64,000 bases of DNA, taken from Aquimonas sp. (GTDB lineage: Bacteria; Pseudomonadota; Gammaproteobacteria; Xanthomonadales; Xanthomonadaceae). Below the pieces are notes generated by a model that searched no databases, was not told the origin of the DNA, and worked only from the letters and a program-made list of their open reading frames with translations. The stretch lies in contig JAKOMQ010000007.1 in assembly GCA_022241605.1 (NCBI GenBank), positions 62,001 to 126,000 on the forward strand, read 5' to 3'. The position numbers and the translations under genes are program-made. This document shows positions 58,370-64,000 of this stretch, piece after piece. Every line of letters starts with the position of its first letter. The first letter of the stretch is position 1.

Positions 58370-59929
58370 TCAGCGTGGTGTCTGCAGTTTTGACAGGGCC
58401 TGCCGCGCCAGGCTGAGTCCGGCCTCATGCATGGTGAGATGGGTCTCGTCGGCGCCGGCTTCGCGGATGCGCGCCACATCGTCGGCATGCAGTGCGTGCG
58501 AGATGATGGGGCCCCGGAACCCGCGCTGTCGGAGCTCGCGCACGGCGACCAACTTGGCTTCGACATCGTCCATGGCGAGTACCGCGGCCTCCATCGCGTC
58601 AAGCCGCACGCAGCGCCAGAAGTCGAGGTCCTTGGCGTCTGCCATCACCACGTCCCGACCCTCATGCAAGTGGTCGGCAACGCGATAGGAATCGGATTCC
58701 AGACCGATCACCTCGCCCAGCTCGGGCTGCAGCAGGTCGTATGCGGCCGTGCCAATGCGGCCCATACCAAACACCAGGGCACGCGCACTGCCAAGGTGGG
58801 GCGGAAGTTCGTCGGGATGGTCGGAGCGCCGCTGCAGGCGCTGCAGCCAGGGCTCGAGCCGCCGGAACAGCGGGTGCGCGACGTGGTTCAAGGGAGCGGC
58901 AAGCGCGAAGGACAGCGCAACCGTCAGGGCCAGCGGCACCAGCCAGTCCGACATCGCCGGAATGCCCGCTGCGATGATCAGCCCGAACTCGCTGTAGGCC
59001 GTGAGCACCGTCGCGCCCAGGAAGGCGTTGCGGGCGCGCAGCTTGAACAGGGACAGCACAAGCACGAACAGTAGCCCCTTGAGCGGCAGCACCAGCAGCA
59101 GCACGCCCGCGAACAACCAGTCCGAACCCGTAGGCAGCCCGGACATGCCGATCTGCAGGAAAAATCCAACGAGGAAAATTTCCTTGAGGCTCCAGAGGGA
59201 CTCTGAGAGCTCCTGCGCGCGTCCATGACTGGAGAGCAGCAGTCCCATTACCAGCGCGCCGACTTCGGAGCTCAGGCCCACGGCCTGGAAGCCCATGCCG
59301 CCCACCACCAGCGCCAGCAGCATCCCCATCAACACCAGCAGCTCATCGTGTCCGCAGAGATCCAGCAGGCGATGCAGTAGCGGTCGAAGGAACGGCAGGG
59401 AAAAAATCCAGAGCGCCCACAGGCTGGGGTAGTTGCCGCCCCAAATGCTCAGTGCGGCGAGGGCGATCAGGTCCTGGATTATGAGGATGCCGATGGCAAC
59501 GCGGCCGTGGAAGGCCGCCAGCTCACGCTTGGATTCGAGGATCTTGGCGGCCAGCACGGTGCTCGAGAAGGCGAGCGCGATCGCCAGCAGCAACGCTATG
59601 TTCCAGTCGAGCCCAACGAAGTAGCGCAGGCCAGGAGTGAACACCGCAACGCTCACCCCGAAGTGCAGCAGCCCTCCGCCCAGCACTTCGGGCTTGACCA
59701 GCTGGCCGATCTTGAGCTTGAGCCCCACCGTAAACAACAGCAGCAGCACGCCAAGATGCGCCACGTGGTCCAACACGGGGCCGGTGTAAGTGGGCAGCAG
59801 GCCGAACCGCTGTCCCAGCCAGTTGAGCACGAAGCCGGCGCCGAGGAAGCCCACAAGCGGTGGCAGGCCAAGCTGTCTGACCAGCAGGCCGGAGACGAAA
59901 GCAAGGCTGATGCAGAGCACCTCGAACAT
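58370..59929 (-). CDS. Kef-type K+/H+ (CPA2) antiporter with RCK domain
   Basis: A 519-aa cation/proton antiporter. About 12 membrane segments of the CPA2 family (VGFLGAGFVLNWLG, LLLLFTVGLKLKIG, AIALAFSSTVLAAKILE, GLSSEVGALVMGLLLSSH, EIFLVGFFLQIGMSGLP), then a TrkA-N/RCK nucleotide-binding domain (about 375-500; VFGMGRIGTAAYDLL, GxGxxG-type). ATG at 59929 begins the first helix; an upstream in-frame extension to 60226 is antisense to the next gene. Divergent from the dehydrogenase gene. Confidence 0.92.
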   Translation of the reverse strand: MFEVLCISLAFVSGLLVRQLGLPPLVGFLGAGFVLNWLGQRFGLLPTYTGPVLDHVAHLGVLLLLFTVGLKLKIGQLVKPEVLGGGLLHFGVSVAVFTPGLRYFVGLDWNIALLLAIALAFSSTVLAAKILESKRELAAFHGRVAIGILIIQDLIALAALSIWGGNYPSLWALWIFSLPFLRPLLHRLLDLCGHDELLVLMGMLLALVVGGMGFQAVGLSSEVGALVMGLLLSSHGRAQELSESLWSLKEIFLVGFFLQIGMSGLPTGSDWLFAGVLLLVLPLKGLLFVLVLSLFKLRARNAFLGATVLTAYSEFGLIIAAGIPAMSDWLVPLALTVALSFALAAPLNHVAHPLFRRLEPWLQRLQRRSDHPDELPPHLGSARALVFGMGRIGTAAYDLLQPELGEVIGLESDSYRVADHLHEGRDVVMADAKDLDFWRCVRLDAMEAAVLAMDDVEAKLVAVRELRQRGFRGPIISHALHADDVARIREAGADETHLTMHEAGLSLARQALSKLQTPR

Positions 59930-60074
59930 GGTCAGGTCGCCTGGGGCCGTCCGTTGGGGGAGGCGCATCATAGCGACATGGTGCTGGCGACCGCGGATCG
60001 CTCTGCGGAAGTGCTGGGTCGCGGCTATGATGCGCGCCTCGCCGGCGCTCCCGCCGGGACAACCTCCGAGCCCC

Positions 60075-62363
60075 ATGAGCACGCCCACCCCGATCCCTGC
60101 CCGCATGCGTGGCCTGAACCGCGCCGAGATCTGCGACCAGAACTTCGTCGAATTCGTGCGCGACTGGCGCGGCGGCGTGCAGCCTGCCTCTGGCGATGCG
60201 CCGGTAATGCCGGGCAGCGAGCTCACCGCGGCCGCCTTCGACGAGTTGCTGAGGTCGCAGTTGATCAGCCGCCATCTGGATCTGATGGCGCGGGTGCTGC
60301 GCGTTCAGAACAAGGTTTTCTACACCATCGGCAGCAGCGGCCACGAAGGCAACGCGATGGTGGCGCGCGCCACCCGCCATACCGATCCGGCTTTCCTGCA
60401 CTACCGCAGCGGCGGCTTCATGGCCGAGCGCTTCCGCAAGCTGCCGGGCACTGATGGGAAACCACGCGATCCGATCATGGATTCGGCGCTGAGCTTCGCC
60501 GCCAGCAAGGACGACCCGGCCTCGGGCGGCCGCCACAAGGTCTGGGGCTCGAAGCCACTCTGGGTGCTGCCGCAGACCTCGACCATCGCCAGCCATCTGC
60601 CCAAGGCCTTGGGCACTGCGATTGCCATCGAGCAGGCCAAGCGTATCGGCCATACGCTGCCGATCCCGGATGACAGCATCGCGATCTGTTCCTTCGGTGA
60701 TGCCTCCAGCAATCACGCCACCGCCCAGACCGCCTTCAACGCCGCGGCCTGGACCGCCTACCAGGGGCTGCCCGCGCCCATCCTGTTCGTCTGCGAGGAC
60801 AACGGCATTGGCATCTCGGTGAAAACGCCGCGTGACTGGGTCCGCGCCAACTTTTCCAATCGCCGTGACCTCGACTACTTCTACGCCGACGGCCTCGACC
60901 TCGCCCACGGTTGGGAGGACGTGCAGCGCGCGGTCGAGCACTGCCGGCGCACGCGCCGTCCTACCTTCCTGCATCTGCGCACCACCCGCATCATGGGCCA
61001 CGCCGGCACCGACTTCGAGATCGAATGGCGCTCAATCGAGGAGCTGGTGCAGGTCGAGGCCACCGACCCGCTGCTGAAGTCGGCCGACATCGCGCTGCGC
61101 TCGGGCCTGTACACCGCCGAGAGCCTGTTGGCGCTGTACGAGGGCACCCGCCGTCGCTGTTTTGCTGCCGCCGAGGATGCCGATCGACGCCCGCGTCTGT
61201 CATCGCTGGAAGACGTGATGGCCCCGCTGGCACCGTATACGCCGGACAGGGTGCAGGCTGAAGCGGTCCGTGCCGATTACGTCGAGTCGCGGCTCAAGGT
61301 CTTCGGCAGCGAGGACAGGCTGCCCGAGAAGCAGGCACCCAAGCATCTGGCCATCCAGATCAACCAGGCCCTGCACGATCTGATGGCGAAGTACCCGGAG
61401 AGCCTGCTGTTCGGCGAGGACGTCGCGCTGAAGGGCGGCGTTTACACGGTCACCAAGGGCCTGTTCAAGACCTTCTCGGGCAAGCGCGTGTTCAACACCC
61501 TGCTCGACGAGACGATGATCCTCGGGCTTGCCCAGGGCTACGCCAACATGGGCATGCTGCCGATCCCGGAGATCCAGTACCTTGCCTACTTCCACAACGC
61601 CTGCGACCAGATCCGCGGCGAGGCGGCCAGCCTGCAGTTCTTCTCCAACGGCCAGTACCGCAACCCGATGGTGATGCGCATCGCCTCGCTGGGCTATCAG
61701 CGCGGCTTCGGCGGCCACTTCCACAACGACAACTCGATCACCGCTCTGCGCGACATCCCGGGCCTGGTGGTGGCCTGCCCCTCGCGCGGCGATGACGCGG
61801 CGATGATGCTGCGTACGCTGATGGCGCTGGCCAAGGTCGATGGCCGCGTCTGCGCCTTTCTTGAGCCAATCGCGCTGTACATGGCGAAGGACCTGCACGC
61901 CCCCGGCGATGGCGGCTGGCTCACGCAGTACCCCGCGCCCGATCAGGCCATTCCGCTGGGCGAGGGCAGGGTGTACGCGCCTGAGGACGGCAGCGCCGGC
62001 GATGATCTGGTTGTGTTCACCTTCGGCAATGCAGTGCCCATGTGTCTGCGCGCGCAGCGCGCATGGAAGGAACAACTCGGCTGGAGCACCCGCGTGATCG
62101 ACCTGCGCTGGCTGCAGCCGCTTAACGAAGGGTTCATCGCGGAACAGGCGCGAACCGCCAGGCGCATCCTGGTCGTCGACGAAGGCCGGCGTTCGGCGGG
62201 CGTGGGCGAGGGCATCATCACCGCCATCGTCGAAGCTGGCTTCGGCTCAACGCCGCTGAAGCGGGTGGTCGGTGCCGACACCTTCACGCCGCTGGCGGGC
62301 GCAGCCTTCCTGGTATTGCCCGGTGATGAAGAGATCATCGCCGCAGGCCGGGCGATTGGCTGA
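60075..62363 (+). CDS. 2-Oxoacid dehydrogenase E1, fused alpha and beta subunits
   Basis: A 762-aa thiamin diphosphate-dependent enzyme with alpha (about 1-380) and beta (about 410-762) halves in one chain, like 2-oxoisovalerate or acetoin dehydrogenase E1. The TPP motif is FGDASSNHATAQTAFN (GDA in place of GDG), and the beta part shows LLFGEDVALKGGVY, NTLLDETMILGLAQGYANMG, RVIDLRWLQPLNE and DEGRRSAGVGEGI. E2 and E3 genes are not adjacent. ATG at 60075. Its TGA touches repeat copy 4. Confidence 0.93.
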   Translation: MSTPTPIPARMRGLNRAEICDQNFVEFVRDWRGGVQPASGDAPVMPGSELTAAAFDELLRSQLISRHLDLMARVLRVQNKVFYTIGSSGHEGNAMVARATRHTDPAFLHYRSGGFMAERFRKLPGTDGKPRDPIMDSALSFAASKDDPASGGRHKVWGSKPLWVLPQTSTIASHLPKALGTAIAIEQAKRIGHTLPIPDDSIAICSFGDASSNHATAQTAFNAAAWTAYQGLPAPILFVCEDNGIGISVKTPRDWVRANFSNRRDLDYFYADGLDLAHGWEDVQRAVEHCRRTRRPTFLHLRTTRIMGHAGTDFEIEWRSIEELVQVEATDPLLKSADIALRSGLYTAESLLALYEGTRRRCFAAAEDADRRPRLSSLEDVMAPLAPYTPDRVQAEAVRADYVESRLKVFGSEDRLPEKQAPKHLAIQINQALHDLMAKYPESLLFGEDVALKGGVYTVTKGLFKTFSGKRVFNTLLDETMILGLAQGYANMGMLPIPEIQYLAYFHNACDQIRGEAASLQFFSNGQYRNPMVMRIASLGYQRGFGGHFHNDNSITALRDIPGLVVACPSRGDDAAMMLRTLMALAKVDGRVCAFLEPIALYMAKDLHAPGDGGWLTQYPAPDQAIPLGEGRVYAPEDGSAGDDLVVFTFGNAVPMCLRAQRAWKEQLGWSTRVIDLRWLQPLNEGFIAEQARTARRILVVDEGRRSAGVGEGIITAIVEAGFGSTPLKRVVGADTFTPLAGAAFLVLPGDEEIIAAGRAIG

Positions 62364-62460
62364 CAGCCTGCAGGAACGCTCCGCCTGATGCGGCCCCAGT
62401 GGACGCCAGGGTCGACCAGCGACGCCCTCGTTACGGGTCTCCGGGTTTCCCACACTCCGA
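62363..62460 (+). repeat. Foldback repeat, copy 4, internally deleted
   Basis: A shortened relative of the 178-bp repeat. It begins ACAGCCTGCAGGAACG (compare AGAGCCTGTGAGAACC) and keeps CCGCCTGATGCGGCC and GTGGACGCC, then jumps to CCAGCGACGCCCTCG and ends GGGTTTCCCACACTCC. About 80 bases of the middle are missing, so the two arms face each other across a short loop. It begins on the last base of the dehydrogenase stop codon. The remaining 220 bp to the EAL gene hold nothing recognised. Confidence 0.7.
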
Positions 62461-62682
62461 GCCGCGCGCAAGCGCTCTGGGCACGTGCGTGGGGTGAGCC
62501 GCTGTCTTCGAGCGGTGGTCAAATTTTTGACGAGCGCCAGACATCCTGCGCGCCGTCTGCAGGCACAGCATCCGGCTCTGCTTCGGCTGCGGGCGTCTGG
62601 GCGTCATCCCGTGTGAGCCCGGTATGCCCCTTGCATCGAGGGATCGGCGCTGTTTACTCCCACCTTTGTGCCCGGAAAATCC

Positions 62683-63477
62683 ATGACTGCTCCCGAACGC
62701 CCGATGCCTCCTGACTTCCGAGCCCTTGGCTGCCGCCAGTGTCGAGACGGCAGTGTCCTGGGCTTTGACCTGTCGATGGCCTTCCAGCCAATCGTGGATG
62801 TCGAAAAGCGCTGCATCTTTGCCCACGAGGCGCTCGTTCGTGGCACCGCGGGCGAGCCGGCATCGAGCATTTTCGAGAAGGTCTCCGACGACAATCGGTA
62901 CCGGTTCGACCAGACTTGTCGCTGCACTGCGATTTCCCTGGCGGCACGGCTGAAGATGCAGAGCGCGCTCAGCATCAACTTCATGCCCAATGCGGTGTAT
63001 CGGCCGGAGCTGTGCATCCGCACGACGCTGGAAGCCGCTGATGCGTTTGGTTTCCCCATCGAACAGATCATCTTTGAAATCACCGAAGCGGAGCAGATCC
63101 AGGACAAACGCCATCTGCGCAACATCGTCGAGTACTACCGCAGCCGTGGCTTCCGTACTGCGATCGACGACTTCGGCGCGGGCTATTCCGGCTTGAACCT
63201 GCTTGCCGAAGTGCGGGTGGATCTGATCAAGCTCGATCTCGAGCTGATCCGGGATATCGACAGCGACCGCGCTCGGCAGGCGATCGTGCGCGGCATTTGC
63301 CAGGTGGCCCGCGACCTTGATTCCACCGTGATCGCCGAGGGCATCGAGAGCCGCGAGGAGCTGAAGGCCCTGCGTGACCTCGGTATCGAATTGTTCCAGG
63401 GCTATCTGTTCGCGCGTCCAGCCTTCGAGGCCTTGACCGAGTTCAGCGCCGAGCAGTGGGCGTCCTGGGCGGACTGA
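62683..63477 (+). CDS. EAL-domain cyclic di-GMP phosphodiesterase
   Basis: A 264-aa protein that is almost entirely an EAL domain. Catalytic residues appear intact: EALVRG, SINFMPN (Asn), FEITEAE (Glu), AIDDFGAGYSG (two Asp), IKLDLELI (Lys), IAEGIES (Glu) and QGYLFARP (Gln). It should hydrolyse cyclic di-GMP to pGpG. The first 30 residues include Cys22 and Cys25 (GCRQC). ATG at 62683 has GGAAA upstream; GTG at 62668 is an alternative. It may oppose the nearby cyclase at 55147. Confidence 0.94.
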   Translation: MTAPERPMPPDFRALGCRQCRDGSVLGFDLSMAFQPIVDVEKRCIFAHEALVRGTAGEPASSIFEKVSDDNRYRFDQTCRCTAISLAARLKMQSALSINFMPNAVYRPELCIRTTLEAADAFGFPIEQIIFEITEAEQIQDKRHLRNIVEYYRSRGFRTAIDDFGAGYSGLNLLAEVRVDLIKLDLELIRDIDSDRARQAIVRGICQVARDLDSTVIAEGIESREELKALRDLGIELFQGYLFARPAFEALTEFSAEQWASWAD

Positions 63478-63519
63478 TCATCGCGGCGGGCAGTCTGCGC
63501 CGCGCTCCAATCGCCGCGG

Positions 63520-64000
63520 TCAGACCAGCAGACCTTCGAAGGCGCCCGTCAGCTCGCGAGGGCTCGGCATGTCCTCCAGCAGGCTCTCTTCAAGCCCCAA
63601 GGCTTCCAGCACGCTCATGGGTGCGGTGCCTGCGACCTCGTCGGCGGTAAGCGCGTTTTCGTCGCTGCGCGCTCGCCAGGCGGCGACGTGGAGCAGTCCG
63701 CCGAGCCGATCGAGCTCGGGCTCCTCCAGCGGGTCCAGGTGGCTCCGGAGGGCGCCAGCGAAGGGTGCGGGAAAACGCCACAGCTCGGCCAGGCGAGCGC
63801 CCACGTCCGCAAAGGTGTAGCCGAAGGAGCTGCGTTCAACGTCCGAGCGGCGAGGGTCGAAACCATCGGCGACCCGGGCGACCGCCAGCATCTTCTCCGG
63901 CATCGCTGCGTGCATCACCAGTTGGCCGATCGCGTGCATCAGGCCCAGCGTGAAAGCTGGTGCCGCTTCCACCGCGGTGGGCTTGGCCAGCCACTGGGCG
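63520..64000 (-). CDS. HDOD-domain protein, N-terminal part outside the window
   Basis: The C-terminal part of an HDOD protein (related to HD-GYP/EAL signalling regulators). Reading toward the gene end: AQWLAKPTA, AFTLGLMHAIGQLVM, SDVERSSFGYTFADVGARLAELWRFP, LGGLLHVAAWRAR. The HD metal residues of HD-GYP enzymes are not all present, as is usual for HDOD. The frame remains open to base 64000, so the gene continues beyond it. It is convergent with the EAL gene. Confidence 0.9.
   Translation of the reverse strand, partial: AQWLAKPTAVEAAPAFTLGLMHAIGQLVMHAAMPEKMLAVARVADGFDPRRSDVERSSFGYTFADVGARLAELWRFPAPFAGALRSHLDPLEEPELDRLGGLLHVAAWRARSDENALTADEVAGTAPMSVLEALGLEESLLEDMPSPRELTGAFEGLLV

Overview
The window is high-GC, densely coded bacterial DNA. 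Its gene content and order point to a gammaproteobacterium of the Lysobacterales (Xanthomonadales) or a close relative: yciO-scpA-scpB-rluB, YciI-bolA-ppiC-smc-ligA, DUF4845-rnc-era-recO, and a GldA/GldF/GldG/DUF4340 ABC cluster. No rRNA, tRNA, CRISPR array, insertion sequence or phage gene was recognised. Most of the window is core chromosome.

Layout. 1-3.8 kb: the 3' part of folP, an FKBP-type isomerase, a DUF1289 protein, a CoA-type Nudix hydrolase and a mercaptopyruvate sulfurtransferase. 4.1-6.7 kb: a chemoreceptor with a membrane-embedded sensor, behind a DUF6436-like thioredoxin-fold protein. 6.8-10.9 kb: yciO-scpA-scpB-rluB on the minus strand. 11.2-21.4 kb: a long plus-strand block, YciI-bolA-PpiC lipoprotein-smc-ligA-DUF4845-rnc-era-recO. 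21.5-30.4 kb: an M50-like membrane protease, an SRPBCC/effector-binding protein, the Gld-like ABC exporter, DUF423 and an M61-like protein. 30.8-36.8 kb: mostly minus-strand genes (Usp, a secreted protein coupled to an M28 peptidase, MscL, a small membrane protein, ElaA, an ArsB/SLC13 permease) plus a small Rieske protein. 36.9-43.4 kb: ubiE, an M1-type aminopeptidase, an alpha/beta hydrolase and a Ser/Thr kinase with TPRs. 44.0-51.7 kb: an apparent catabolic locus in which a secreted S51 (cyanophycinase-like) peptidase is divergent from a TonB-dependent receptor, a YfcC-type transporter and an isoaspartyl dipeptidase homologue. 51.8-53.4 kb: an AT-richer island with an unknown secreted Cys-rich protein. 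53.5-64 kb: pyruvate kinase, a beta-propeller diguanylate cyclase, a Kef-type antiporter, a fused alpha/beta 2-oxoacid dehydrogenase E1, an EAL phosphodiesterase and a partial HDOD protein.

Two things stand out. First, a family of about 178-bp imperfect palindromes (ERIC-like foldback repeats) occurs in three full copies and one internally deleted copy, all in the same orientation. Three of the four begin at the stop codon of a plus-strand gene and carry a T-run at the far end. Second, the S51 peptidase / TonB receptor / YfcC / IadA set looks like a system for scavenging cyanophycin or other isoaspartyl peptides. Its S51 enzyme carries a large insertion, and its IadA homologue lacks one metal-binding histidine.
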